From: an uncultured Sinobacteraceae bacterium
Lineage (GTDB): Bacteria > Pseudomonadota > Gammaproteobacteria > Steroidobacterales > Steroidobacteraceae
Length of the DNA stretch: 64,000 bases
Reading direction: 5' to 3'
Assembly (NCBI GenBank): GCA_937902995.1
Contig: CALEKY010000108.1
Coordinates: 43,524-107,523 of the forward strand
Position numbers and translations under genes: made by a program
Notes under the pieces: model-generated
What the model saw: only the letters and a program-made list of their open reading frames with translations
Databases searched by the model: none
What the model was told of the DNA's origin: nothing
Part shown: one piece after another, positions 34,230 to 42,332 of the stretch
Layout: each line of letters begins with the position of its first letter
Position numbering within the stretch: the first letter of the stretch is position 1

Positions 34230-35006
34230 TCACAGCGGCTTCTGAAACTTCAACACAAAGTTGTCCGCTTCGCCGATCGCAAGATATTTCTCGCGATCCT
34301 GGTCGCCGAGCGCCAAGGTCGGCGGCAGCGTCCACACGCCTTTCGGCCAATCCTTCGTGTCCTTCGGATTGTTGAGGATGTCCGAGCTGCCGATGAACTT
34401 GAAGCCGGCCTTCTCGGCGAGTTGGATCGTGTAATCCTCGCGCACGTAACCGTTTGCGGCCTTGGGATCCTGCGGCACCTTGTCGCTCGCTCTGTGCTCT
34501 TCGACGCCCAGAATTCCGCCCGGTTTCAGCGCCTTGTAGAACGCCTTGAACATTTCGTCGACCGTACCGGCTGCCATCCAGTTGTGCACGTTACGGAACG
34601 TCAGAACCATGTCGGCCGATCCTTCCGGTGCGATGTCGTAGAACTGAGTGACCTTCACGTTGCCGTAAATTTCCGGATTCGCATCGAGCTTTTTCTGCCA
34701 CGACTCGACCTGCCGCGCCGATACGGCCGTGTAATACGTACCTTTTTCCTTGAGATACGGCGCGAGGATTTCGGTCCAGTAGCCGCCGCCCGGCGCGATC
34801 TCGACGACGGTCATGTCGGGCCTGATCCCGAAGAACTCGAGCTCTTCCTGCGGCTTGCGATACTTGTCGCGCGCGACGAACTGAGGCGAACGGTGCGATG
34901 CAGCGATGGCTTTTGCGAGGGCTTCATCTCTCGCTTGGGCCGTTTCGGCTGCGAAGAGCGGCGCGAGCAGCGCGGCGCTAGCCAGTACGAGCGTAGTCAA
35001 TCGCAT
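34230..35006 (-). CDS. exported class I SAM methyltransferase-like protein (COG4798 type)
   Basis: 258 residues. An apparent signal peptide (MRLTTLVLASAALLAPLFAA, then ETAQARDEAL) precedes a Rossmann methyltransferase core. Motif I is MTVVEIAPGGGYWTEILAPYL, and VLTFRNVHNWM and GILGVEEHRA follow. The family is known as predicted methyltransferases with a leader. How S-adenosylmethionine would be available outside the cytoplasm is unclear, so the leader may be retained or the ligand may differ. ATG 35006 is preceded by GGGGGA. No obvious partner gene. Confidence 0.8.
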   Translation of the reverse strand: MRLTTLVLASAALLAPLFAAETAQARDEALAKAIAASHRSPQFVARDKYRKPQEELEFFGIRPDMTVVEIAPGGGYWTEILAPYLKEKGTYYTAVSARQVESWQKKLDANPEIYGNVKVTQFYDIAPEGSADMVLTFRNVHNWMAAGTVDEMFKAFYKALKPGGILGVEEHRASDKVPQDPKAANGYVREDYTIQLAEKAGFKFIGSSDILNNPKDTKDWPKGVWTLPPTLALGDQDREKYLAIGEADNFVLKFQKPL

Positions 35007-35133
35007 GTCGATCCCCCTTGAGTGTCGATTCGATTCCGGACTGTAACAGAGGCCGGCAAACCTCAGAACGGACGAGCGCTGAAGCATACGGACCGCAAAG
35101 CGTCCGATGGGTTCCACATTGAAGTGCGCGATC

Positions 35134-36069
35134 TCACCCGGTCCGTCGCTTCAGCCAATCGAGCATGGTCTCGGTGACGAATTGCGCGGCGTCCTGTTGG
35201 ACGAAATGTCCCGCGCCGGGAATCGTCACGATGGTGAGGTCTTTCTCGACCCACTCCCAAGTATTGTTCAGAGCGCCCGGCAGCAGCGCTTGATCCTCGA
35301 GGCCGTGCATGATCAGCACCGGCGCTTTCACTTTCGGGAACGTCGGCGGCCCCGACGGCGGCGGCGCGTCCGGCCTCGGATAGTTGGCTTTGTAATAGTT
35401 CAGCATTGCTTCGAAATCCGAGCGCTCGAATGCCTCGATGTAGCGAGTACGTGCATTCGGATCGGTCACCCATTGCGCCAACCGTTCGGCCGAGAGCGCC
35501 TTGTGCGCATCGGGCTTCTGAAAATTGAATGCGTATTCGCTGTTCTTTCTCTGTTGCGGGTTGGTCGCGATCTCGCGTGCAATGCCTGCCGGATGCGGCA
35601 AGTTGCAGATGATCAATAGCTGCACGAGCTCCGGCCGGCGCATCGCGACGTTCCAAGCGACCGAACCGCCCCAGTCGTGGCCGACGACGACCGCACGCTC
35701 GGCCTTCTCGGCGGCGATGACTGCTGCAATGTCGTTCACGAGCAGCCGCATCGAATAATTGTCGACGCCGGCGGGCTTGTCCGAAAGGTTGTACCCGCGT
35801 TGATCGACGGCGGCGACGCGATAGCCCGCCTCGCCGAGCGCCTGCATCTGATGTCGCCACGAGTACCAGAAATCCGGGAAGCCGTGGATCATGACGACGA
35901 GCGGACCTTGTCCGAATGCGGCGTAATGGATCTTCACGCCGTCCGAATTTGCGTAACGGTGTTCGACGTGATCCCAGAGATCCTGGGAACTGGAATCTCG
36001 AGACATGGCGGCTCCTGAGACGATCGTGAGAACGAAAAGCAGCGTGGCACGTACGGGTAAGGCTCGCAT
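35134..36069 (-). CDS. epoxide-hydrolase-like alpha/beta hydrolase, exported
   Basis: 311 residues with a signal peptide (MRALPVRATLLFVLTIVSGA). The core shows the oxyanion motif HGFPDFWYSWRHQ, an Asp nucleophile in VVVGHDWGGSVAW and the catalytic His in GAGHFVQQD. An Asp nucleophile marks the epoxide hydrolase/haloalkane dehalogenase branch; the cap-region tyrosines (LNYYKANYPR) favour an epoxide hydrolase. Soluble periplasmic enzyme; substrate unknown. ATG 36069 is preceded by GAAGGAG. It is divergent from the TauE/SafE gene and upstream, on the same strand, of the methyltransferase-like gene. Confidence 0.85.
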   Translation of the reverse strand: MRALPVRATLLFVLTIVSGAAMSRDSSSQDLWDHVEHRYANSDGVKIHYAAFGQGPLVVMIHGFPDFWYSWRHQMQALGEAGYRVAAVDQRGYNLSDKPAGVDNYSMRLLVNDIAAVIAAEKAERAVVVGHDWGGSVAWNVAMRRPELVQLLIICNLPHPAGIAREIATNPQQRKNSEYAFNFQKPDAHKALSAERLAQWVTDPNARTRYIEAFERSDFEAMLNYYKANYPRPDAPPPSGPPTFPKVKAPVLIMHGLEDQALLPGALNNTWEWVEKDLTIVTIPGAGHFVQQDAAQFVTETMLDWLKRRTG

Positions 36070-36173
36070 GCGACACTCCTTCGACGAGGGCTCAGGCGAC
36101 TATAGCGAGAGATGCGTTCCGCCGGCAGCGTGAGATCAGCGATACTGCGCGCCCCCGTTCCGCCAAGAAGAAC

Positions 36174-36950
36174 ATGTCCCTGTCTTTCGATTTCGTGCTC
36201 GTGCTGGCTGCCGCCTTCGGCGCCGGATGCATCGATGCCATGGTCGGCGGTGGCGGGTTGATTCAGCTTCCGGCGTTGTTCGGTGTCTATCCCAATGCGC
36301 CGCCGCCCACGCTCCTCGGAACGAGCAAGTTCGCCGGATTCTTTGGGACCTCGAGCGCGGTCGCACGCTTCGCGGGAAAAGTCGCGATTCCTTGGCGCGA
36401 GTTGTTCCCGCTAGGCATCTGCGTATTGATCACCGGCGGACTGGGGGCCCTGGTCGCAACGTGCGTCCCTCCGGACATTTTTCGTCCGCTCGTGCCGGTC
36501 CTGCTCGTGTGCGTGTTGATCTATTTGCTTCGTCGCAAGGAATTGGGCGGTACGCACGCACCGCGCGCATTCGGCGGACGTCATCACCTTTTCGGCGCGT
36601 TGCTCATTGCAGCCATCGGTTTTTACGACGGCTTCTTCGGGCCAGGCACGGGCAGTTTCTTGATGTTCGTCTTCGTGCGCCTCTACGGCTTCGACTTCCT
36701 GCACGCCGCAGCCAGTGCGCGCGTATTGAACGTCGCCACGAATGGTGCCGCGCTCGTGTACTTCGGCGTGAACGGTCACGTGATGTGGGCGCTCGGTCTC
36801 GGCATGGCGGCCTGCAATGTCGCAGGTGCAGCGCTCGGCACACGACTCGCGCTACGCGGCGGGAGCGCCTTCGTGCGCAAAGTGTTCATCGTCGTCGTGA
36901 GCTTGTTGATCGTGAGGACAGCGTGGATAGCGTTTGCAGTCGACAGTTGA
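36174..36950 (+). CDS. TauE/SafE (TSUP) family anion transporter
   Basis: 258 residues with about eight membrane segments in two homologous halves. Hallmarks are GAGCIDAMVGGGGLIQLPAL with LLGTSKFAGFFGTSSAVARF in the first half, and IGFYDGFFGPGTGSFLMFVF with ARVLNVATNGAALVYF in the second. This family moves sulfite, sulfoacetate or other sulfur/organic anions across the inner membrane. It resembles YfcA. The last codons and stop (AVDS, TGA) are encoded by a GTTGATAG array arm, so the C-terminus may have been altered by the repeat. Confidence 0.87.
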   Translation: MSLSFDFVLVLAAAFGAGCIDAMVGGGGLIQLPALFGVYPNAPPPTLLGTSKFAGFFGTSSAVARFAGKVAIPWRELFPLGICVLITGGLGALVATCVPPDIFRPLVPVLLVCVLIYLLRRKELGGTHAPRAFGGRHHLFGALLIAAIGFYDGFFGPGTGSFLMFVFVRLYGFDFLHAAASARVLNVATNGAALVYFGVNGHVMWALGLGMAACNVAGAALGTRLALRGGSAFVRKVFIVVVSLLIVRTAWIAFAVDS

Positions 36951-37072
36951 TAGCGAAGAGGCGGCTGCCGAAGAGTGATCGATCACCAGGAAATTCGCAC
37001 GCAGAAAAGGCGTGGAACGCAACGCTTCGCGTTGCCGTCCACTATCAACTGTCACCTATCAACTCTCAACTG
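36939..37072. repeat. inverted pair of GTTGATAG arrays between convergent genes
   Basis: The left arm at 36939-36953 (GTCGACAGTTGATAG) and right arm at 37037-37072 (CACTATCAACTGTCACCTAT and on) flank about 85 bp. The stop codons of both convergent genes (36948-36950 and 37052-37054) lie inside the arms. Position and symmetry would suit a bidirectional terminator. Confidence 0.65.
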
Positions 37073-37648
37073 CGCGTAAAGCGCAAAGAATGCTTCTGCG
37101 GCGTGTTTGAGGTTGCTCTGCCAATCGTTCGCCGCTGTGTGATCGGCGCCGTCGGTGATGTATTTCGCTGCATTGAAGACGCAGCCTTCGAGGCGGCAGA
37201 CCTTGGCGAGCGCGTAGGCTTCCATGTCGAGGACGTCGCATTCGTGTGCGCATGCGGACATTACGAACGAATCGCCGCTGCCGCAAACGCCTTTCGGTAG
37301 CTGAGGAAACAACGGCTCCACTTCGAGGCGCGCCGGCAGCTCGTCGAACGGCGTCGTGCCGAGCGGTACGCCGAGGCCGGTCACGTCCATGTCCCGTTGA
37401 ATGAATGCCGTGCACTCGATCAGGCGTCCGGTGGGATGGCGTTGGCTGCCGGCAGTGCCGAAGTTCACGACTCGAGGCAGAGTAAGACCTGCGCACCGAT
37501 ACTCCGTCAGTCGACGAGTGAGCGCATGCGCGGCGTTCACTTTGCCTACGCCGGTGAACAAAACATCGATACCGGCACGTTCGAAGACGCCTTGGCTCTC
37601 GAGCGGCAAGGCCATGACGATCAGGAGCGAAGCAGATGTGTGCGACAT
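37052..37648 (-). CDS. nucleoside phosphorylase-superfamily nucleosidase (MTA/SAH-type)
   Basis: 198 residues, shorter than E. coli Pfs (232). It starts with a core strand (LLIVMALPLESQGVFERAGI), has FTGVGKVNAAHALTR, a FGTAGS loop, the catalytic Glu in VLDMEAYALAKVC, and the catalytic Asp in AKYITDGADHTAANDW. These are the motifs of 5'-methylthioadenosine/S-adenosylhomocysteine nucleosidases; hypoxanthine or other nucleosides are possible substrates. Cytoplasmic. The C-terminal AQLRVDR and stop come from an array arm. It is convergent with the TSUP gene. Confidence 0.82.
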   Translation of the reverse strand: MSHTSASLLIVMALPLESQGVFERAGIDVLFTGVGKVNAAHALTRRLTEYRCAGLTLPRVVNFGTAGSQRHPTGRLIECTAFIQRDMDVTGLGVPLGTTPFDELPARLEVEPLFPQLPKGVCGSGDSFVMSACAHECDVLDMEAYALAKVCRLEGCVFNAAKYITDGADHTAANDWQSNLKHAAEAFFALYAQLRVDR

Positions 37649-37757
37649 GGAGGCATCCTAGTGGGTAGGCAGGGCGCGATCCATTCCGACTTGAAACAAA
37701 GATGAGGTGCGATCGTTCACTCTTGCACACGCGCACGGGAGCGGCGTAGCTTTCTCG

Positions 37758-37790
37758 CACCAAGCCCCAAGCCCCAAGCCCCAAGCAAGG
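37758..37790. repeat. single-arm CCCCAAGC array directly upstream of an SDR gene
   Basis: Three near-perfect 9-10 bp units (CAAGCCCCAAGCCCCAAGCC and on) end 7 bp before the ATG at 37798. The ribosome-binding AAGGA is part of the last unit. Copies of the same flavour occur at 4364-4397, 21731-21785, 42174-42208 and 45629-45655. Confidence 0.65.
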
Positions 37791-37797
37791 AACCGCC

Positions 37798-38628
37798 ATG
37801 TCCCTCAAAGGTAAGACGCTCTTCATCACCGGCGCGTCGCGCGGCATCGGCTTGGCGATCGCGCTGCGTGCCGCACGCGACGGCGCCAACATTGCGATCG
37901 CTGCAAAAACCGATCAGCCGCATCCGAAGCTGCCGGGCACGATTCACACGGCTGCAGCGGAGATCGAAGCGGCCGGCGGCAAGGCACTGCCGCTGGCCGT
38001 CGATATCCGCGACGAGAATCGGGTTGCCGAAGCGGCCAAACAGTGCGCCGAACATTTCGGCGGCATCGATATTCTCGTCAACAATGCCAGTGCCATTTCG
38101 CTCACCGGCACGCTGGCGACGCCGATGAAACGGTTCGATTTGATGTTCGGCGTGAACGTGCGCGGCACGTTCGTGTGCTCGCAGGCCTGCCTGCCGTATC
38201 TCAAACAGTCGGCACAGGCTGGACGTAATCCGCACATCTTGATGTTGTCGCCGCCGCTCAACATGAAGGCGAAGTGGTTTGCACCGCATGTCGCCTACAC
38301 GATGTCGAAGTACGGCATGAGCATGTGCGTGCTCGGTATGGCCGAGGAATTCAAGTCCGACGGCATCGCCGTCAATGCACTATGGCCGCGCACGGTCATT
38401 GCAACCGCGGCGTTGAACGTGATCGAAATGGCGGACCCGAAGCTGGGACGCACGCCGGAGATCATGGCGGATGCGGCTTACGCGATCCTGACGCGCGATG
38501 CACGCCAATGCACCGGGAACTTCTTCATCGACGATGAAGTGCTGCGGGAGGCAGGCGTCACCGATTTCAGCAAGTACGCAGTCACGCCCGGCAACACCAA
38601 TTTCCTGCCGGATTTCTTCGTCGACTGA
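37798..38628 (+). CDS. short-chain dehydrogenase (HSDL2-like)
   Basis: 276-residue SDR. The NAD(P)-binding TGASRGIG motif (about 11-18), the NNAS motif, the catalytic Ser in ILMLSPPLN and Y-x3-K in HVAYTMSKYG are all present. The long insert after the Rossmann start (KTDQPHPKLPGTIHTAAAEI) and the ending CTGNFFIDDEVLREAGVTDF are typical of the hydroxysteroid-dehydrogenase-like-2 group, often linked to lipid metabolism. Substrate unknown. It is preceded directly by an array and followed by a strong bidirectional terminator. Confidence 0.88.
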   Translation: MSLKGKTLFITGASRGIGLAIALRAARDGANIAIAAKTDQPHPKLPGTIHTAAAEIEAAGGKALPLAVDIRDENRVAEAAKQCAEHFGGIDILVNNASAISLTGTLATPMKRFDLMFGVNVRGTFVCSQACLPYLKQSAQAGRNPHILMLSPPLNMKAKWFAPHVAYTMSKYGMSMCVLGMAEEFKSDGIAVNALWPRTVIATAALNVIEMADPKLGRTPEIMADAAYAILTRDARQCTGNFFIDDEVLREAGVTDFSKYAVTPGNTNFLPDFFVD

Positions 38629-38649
38629 TCTCTTTCGACGAGAGTCTCG

Positions 38650-38687
38650 AAAAAAGACGGCCCTCGTATGAGGGCCGTCGGTATTTT
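38650..38687. terminator. strong bidirectional intrinsic terminator
   Basis: A perfect 10-bp stem GACGGCCCTC (38656-38665) / GAGGGCCGTC (38670-38679) with a GTAT loop is flanked by an A-tract on the left and TATTTT on the right. It sits between the convergent stops of the SDR gene (38628) and the metallopeptidase gene (38697), so it can serve both strands. Confidence 0.9.
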
Positions 38688-38696
38688 CGTCGTGGC

Positions 38697-40331
38697 TTAT
38701 TTCTTGGATTGTGAGGCGCAGGTTGTGATCTTCGATTTTTGGTTGTTGGCGATGAAGCCATGCGCTGCCAGACCGTTGGCGACGTGCGTCACGCAGGAGA
38801 CGAACTGGCCGTGATTCTTGGCGTCGGCTGCGCATTGATCGATCTGCGTCGAGATGATGTCGCCGACCGGCGTGACGTTCGGCAAGCCGGTGTCGCAAGT
38901 ACCGATCTTGAGCGTCTCGATCGGCCAACCGATGTCCTTGAAGAGCTGAGCCGTCAGATCGACGTTCGTGGCTGCTTTCAATGTCGTCGTGATGGCGGGC
39001 TCCATCAGCAGATTCGGGGTGGCCGAAGTGTCGAAGTGCGAGATCGAAGAGCCGGCTTGATATGGCGAAGGCGCATACAGCTTCACGCGATTCTTCGAAT
39101 CGGCGCCGGCAAGACGAGTCTTGTCGACGAACCACTGGACACGCACGCCAGGAAGCTGCTCCTTGATGGCATTGCCATCGTCCTGCGAGATCATCAGTGC
39201 CGGAATCGTGACGCTCGGGTCGTCGCCCGACATGCCGACGACGCCGGCTGCGTTGTTCGCGATGAGCACGGCGCGCGCACCGGCTGCCTGAGCGTTCGCA
39301 GCCTTTTCGACGAACGTGCAATCGCCGCGGTCGACGAGGGCAATCTTGCCTGCCACGTCGGACAAGATCGGCGTGCATGCGGTGGTCGAGTCTCCTTGAG
39401 ACACGCCGAGCGCCACTTCACCCGTGAAGTTCGTTGCGTTCGCCGCCGCGCCGAAGCTCGCCGTACCGGTCGCGAGCTCTCTGGCGATCGAAGCCGGCGC
39501 AGTGACGCGTAGCGTCTCGTACGGACCGAGGAACAGCGGTGCGGCTTGCGTGACGTTCGGACCGGCCCACACGACGCGATCGATCTTGACCGCCGACTGG
39601 ACGATTTGCGCCGGCGTGAGTTGGTCCCAGGTCCTGTTCAGGTCGATGTCGAGCGTGTTGCTCATGTAGATGTCCGGGAACGGATAGTCCGGCCAGGCAG
39701 GCGGCAGACCGTTGGACTCGTCGATGAAGTTCTGGAACCCGAGTCCGTGCGCGATCTCGTGCATGAACGTGTTGAGAAAATCGATCGTGCCCGGCGGCGG
39801 GTTGTTGTCGAGCCCGTAGTACCAAGTCGAGCCGGCGATGCAGTTCGGTTGTCCGAGACCGCCGTTGAACTGTGCGAGGATGTCGGCACCGACATAGCCC
39901 GCCTCAGGTCCCAGATCGCCGGGCGCCAAGTCTTCCTTGGCCAGCGCGTTGGCGAGCGCAACGCTGTACCACGTGTTCTGCTTCGGCGCATTCGGGAAGT
40001 TCGCGAAGATCTGGAAAGCGCCGGCGCGTGCCAGAACGCCGCCTGCGCAGAGCGATTGCGGGAATGCGCTGAACGAGCCGACGACGTGAATCGTGACATC
40101 GCTCTTCAGCACCGAGCCCCATAGTTCGAGCGCGCGCCGATAGGCATTCAAGCGTTGTTGTCCGATCGTCGTGCCCGGATTGCCGCCGACGGGCGTCGCG
40201 GGCGTCGGATCGTTGAAACCGCTATTCGGCGGGTCGATGTTGATGAGCTCCAGTTTGGCGGCGAGAGCAGGTTGAGCGGCGCAGACGAGCCCGCTCAGCG
40301 CAAGTGCGCGAAGTACGTTCGATCTCTTCAT
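38697..40331 (-). CDS. secreted PA-domain metallopeptidase-like protein
   Basis: 544 residues with a signal peptide (LRALALSGLVCAAQPALAA). A metalloprotease-type site H191-E-I-A-H195-G-L-G-F-Q-N201 (in FLNTFMHEIAHGLGFQNF) has the HExxHxxG core of metzincins, but the expected third ligand position is Asn. A protease-associated (PA) domain follows (about 310-400: GKIALVDRGDCTFVEKAANA). Later IGWP resembles the post-PA segment of similar secreted proteins. Several Cys suggest an exported, disulfide-bonded enzyme. It begins 1 bp after a small secreted-protein gene, so the two form an operon. Activity on proteins is inferred only. Confidence 0.78.
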   Translation of the reverse strand: MKRSNVLRALALSGLVCAAQPALAAKLELINIDPPNSGFNDPTPATPVGGNPGTTIGQQRLNAYRRALELWGSVLKSDVTIHVVGSFSAFPQSLCAGGVLARAGAFQIFANFPNAPKQNTWYSVALANALAKEDLAPGDLGPEAGYVGADILAQFNGGLGQPNCIAGSTWYYGLDNNPPPGTIDFLNTFMHEIAHGLGFQNFIDESNGLPPAWPDYPFPDIYMSNTLDIDLNRTWDQLTPAQIVQSAVKIDRVVWAGPNVTQAAPLFLGPYETLRVTAPASIARELATGTASFGAAANATNFTGEVALGVSQGDSTTACTPILSDVAGKIALVDRGDCTFVEKAANAQAAGARAVLIANNAAGVVGMSGDDPSVTIPALMISQDDGNAIKEQLPGVRVQWFVDKTRLAGADSKNRVKLYAPSPYQAGSSISHFDTSATPNLLMEPAITTTLKAATNVDLTAQLFKDIGWPIETLKIGTCDTGLPNVTPVGDIISTQIDQCAADAKNHGQFVSCVTHVANGLAAHGFIANNQKSKITTCASQSKK

Positions 40332-40332
40332 G

Positions 40333-40764
40333 TTATTTCTCCTCGGCGTGCGCGACCGGCGTTTCCTTGGCGTGTACGAGCCGCACGTTGCCGTTCTCGT
40401 CCGTGGTGATCTTGAGGAGCGTCAGCGACTCTTGCGGAAGCCTGACCGAAACCATGCCGTTCGGATGGCGTTGCACCGATTTCTCGGTCGGAAATACCTC
40501 AGGCGCAGTCGCCGCAGGTGCCGCCCGCAACGCCGTACGCGCCGAGCTTTCTGCGGCACGGGCGGCGCGTTCCGCTTCTATCAACGCTTGCAGCTCTTCC
40601 GGCGTAGGGGCTCTGGCTTGGCCGGTTTGAGGATCGATCACGACGCGTAAGCTGCTGCTCGTGTCGCCGGGGACAGGCTGCGCCGCCTCCTCCGCGAGCA
40701 CTGAAGAAACGCATAAGCTGCCAACCATCGCAGCGATCGCGACGGCGCGAGGTGCACGTTTCAT
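40333..40764 (-). CDS. secreted hypothetical protein, partner of the PA-domain metallopeptidase
   Basis: 143 residues with a signal peptide (MKRAPRAVAIAAMVGSLCVS, then SVLAEEAAQ). The mature part has VVIDPQTGQARAPTPEELQA, an Ala-rich helix and MVSVRLPQESLTLLKITTDE near the end. I know this only as a hypothetical family that tends to sit next to PA-domain proteins. ATG 40764 (GGGAG eight bases upstream) is preferred over ATG 40770. It may be an inhibitor, chaperone or surface partner of the downstream enzyme; that is speculation. Confidence 0.65.
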   Translation of the reverse strand: MKRAPRAVAIAAMVGSLCVSSVLAEEAAQPVPGDTSSSLRVVIDPQTGQARAPTPEELQALIEAERAARAAESSARTALRAAPAATAPEVFPTEKSVQRHPNGMVSVRLPQESLTLLKITTDENGNVRLVHAKETPVAHAEEK

Positions 40765-41055
40765 TGACATTCTCCCTTCCGTTGATTGTTTGAGTTCGAA
40801 CGCTCGTCCGCTGCCGGAGCCTGCGACGCGCGATGTCGCAAGCACGCATAGAATTTGCAGCGGGAGACGGCGAGACTGCGACGACGCTGCCTGAGGCATG
40901 TCGTCGTTCGCAGACTCGTACCGAGCTAAGCACGATCGTGGGATGGTTGCTATAGGGAGCCGTCGCGTTGCGTGTTGTTGTATACCGGCGCCATCGTGGT
41001 GCAATCCTCGGAACGTCGCTTGCGGCGCCGATTGCCGAAGCAATAGTGCCTCGTC

Positions 41056-42153
41056 ATGGGTTCGATCGGGCGTAGCTGGATCAAGAAATTGTGGCTGCGA
41101 AGTACGGTGCTTCTCGGCCTGGGGATCGTAACGATGAGCGCTTCAGCGTGGTCGACATTGAACGGAACGCCGCCTCTCGTGATTGCACATCGGGGTGCGT
41201 CGGGATACAAGCCCGAACACACGCTTGCTGCTTATGCGCTCGCGATCGAACAGGGTGCGGATTACATCGAGCCCGATCTGGTCGCCACGCGCGACGGCCA
41301 CCTGATCGCGCGGCACGATCCGCTGCTCGATCTCACGACGGACGTTGCACAACATCCGGAGTTTGCGGGCCGCAGGACGACCAAGCATCTCGACGGCAAG
41401 CCGGTCACGGGTTTCTTCGCGAGCGACTTTACGCTCGAGGAAATCAAGCAACTGCGCGCAGTCCAGGGCAATCCCGCGCGCTCGAAGGCGTTCGACGGCC
41501 AGTACGAGATCCCGACCTTCGAAGAAATCCTCGACTTGATCGAACGCGAAACCCGGGCTCGCGGACGCCCGATCGGCGTCTATCCGGAAACCAAGCATCC
41601 TGCCTTTCACGTGTCGATCGGGTTGCCGCTCGAGGATCGGCTGCTCGAGGCGCTGCGTCGTCGGAATCTCGATCGCGCCGATGCGCCCGTGTTCATTCAA
41701 TCGTTCGAAAGCGCGAACTTGCAGTACTTGCGTTCGCGCACGAAGGTCAAGCTCGTGCAATTGCTCGATGACGACGTCGTGCAATACGACACCACGGGTA
41801 CGCGCGTTGCGGCCGTGCGGCCGTTACATTTCGGCGACCCGCGAGGCACGGTGCTCGCGCGCAATCTCGCCGACATCGCCAAATACGCGGATGCGGTCGG
41901 CCCCTGGAAACGTCACATCCTGCGCGAAGTCGGCGGCGAAAAGCTCTTGCAGACGAATCTCATCGAGCGCGCGCACGCAGTCGGGTTGCGCGTCCATGTT
42001 TTTACGTTTCGCAACGAGCCGCAGACGCTCGCCCGCGAATACGAAAACGATCCGATTCGCGAGTACCAGCAGTTCTTCGCGCTCGGCGTCGACGGTGTCT
42101 TCAGCGATTTTCCGGATACGGCGGTAGCGGCGCGCGAAGCAATGAGTCGCTAG
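41056..42153 (+). CDS. glpQ: glycerophosphodiester phosphodiesterase, exported
   Basis: 365 residues, with an N-terminal signal/anchor (LWLRSTVLLGLGIVTMSASA). TIM-barrel catalytic residues are H45-R46 in VIAHRGASG, E72 and D74 in YIEPDLVATRDG, and H87 in LIARHDPL. It hydrolyses glycerophosphodiesters to glycerol-3-phosphate and an alcohol in the periplasm. The length and ETKHPAFH region fit the GlpQ branch, not cytoplasmic UgpQ. The divergent neighbour is the secreted-protein/metallopeptidase pair. No glycerol-3-phosphate transporter is in view. Confidence 0.88.
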   Translation: MGSIGRSWIKKLWLRSTVLLGLGIVTMSASAWSTLNGTPPLVIAHRGASGYKPEHTLAAYALAIEQGADYIEPDLVATRDGHLIARHDPLLDLTTDVAQHPEFAGRRTTKHLDGKPVTGFFASDFTLEEIKQLRAVQGNPARSKAFDGQYEIPTFEEILDLIERETRARGRPIGVYPETKHPAFHVSIGLPLEDRLLEALRRRNLDRADAPVFIQSFESANLQYLRSRTKVKLVQLLDDDVVQYDTTGTRVAAVRPLHFGDPRGTVLARNLADIAKYADAVGPWKRHILREVGGEKLLQTNLIERAHAVGLRVHVFTFRNEPQTLAREYENDPIREYQQFFALGVDGVFSDFPDTAVAAREAMSR

Positions 42154-42173
42154 CGCGCCGGCGCAAGCCGCAG

Positions 42174-42332
42174 AGGGCTTGGGGCTCGGGGCGTGGGACT
42201 GTGGGGCGCTCAGCTTAGACTGAAGGCGGAAGGCTGAACGATTCCCTCCCTGCGTGAGTGGGGGAGGTGAGGGAGGGGCAAGTCGTGCATTCGGCGCGCT
42301 TCGCGCGCCTTTCCTTCAGCCTTCGGCCTAGA
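42174..42332. repeat. composite nested array element (GGGGCTTGG, CAGCCTTC and purine-rich hairpin)
   Basis: From left: a GGGGCTTGGGG arm (42174-42208), a TGAAGGCGGAAGGCTGAA arm (to 42238), a pyrimidine/purine hairpin CCCTCCC...GGGGGAGGTGAGGG (42243-42277), then the inverse TTCCTTCAGCCTTCGGCC arm (42311-42327). The stop codon of the kinase-like gene (42328-42330) lies at the outer edge. It separates two convergent genes. Confidence 0.65.
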
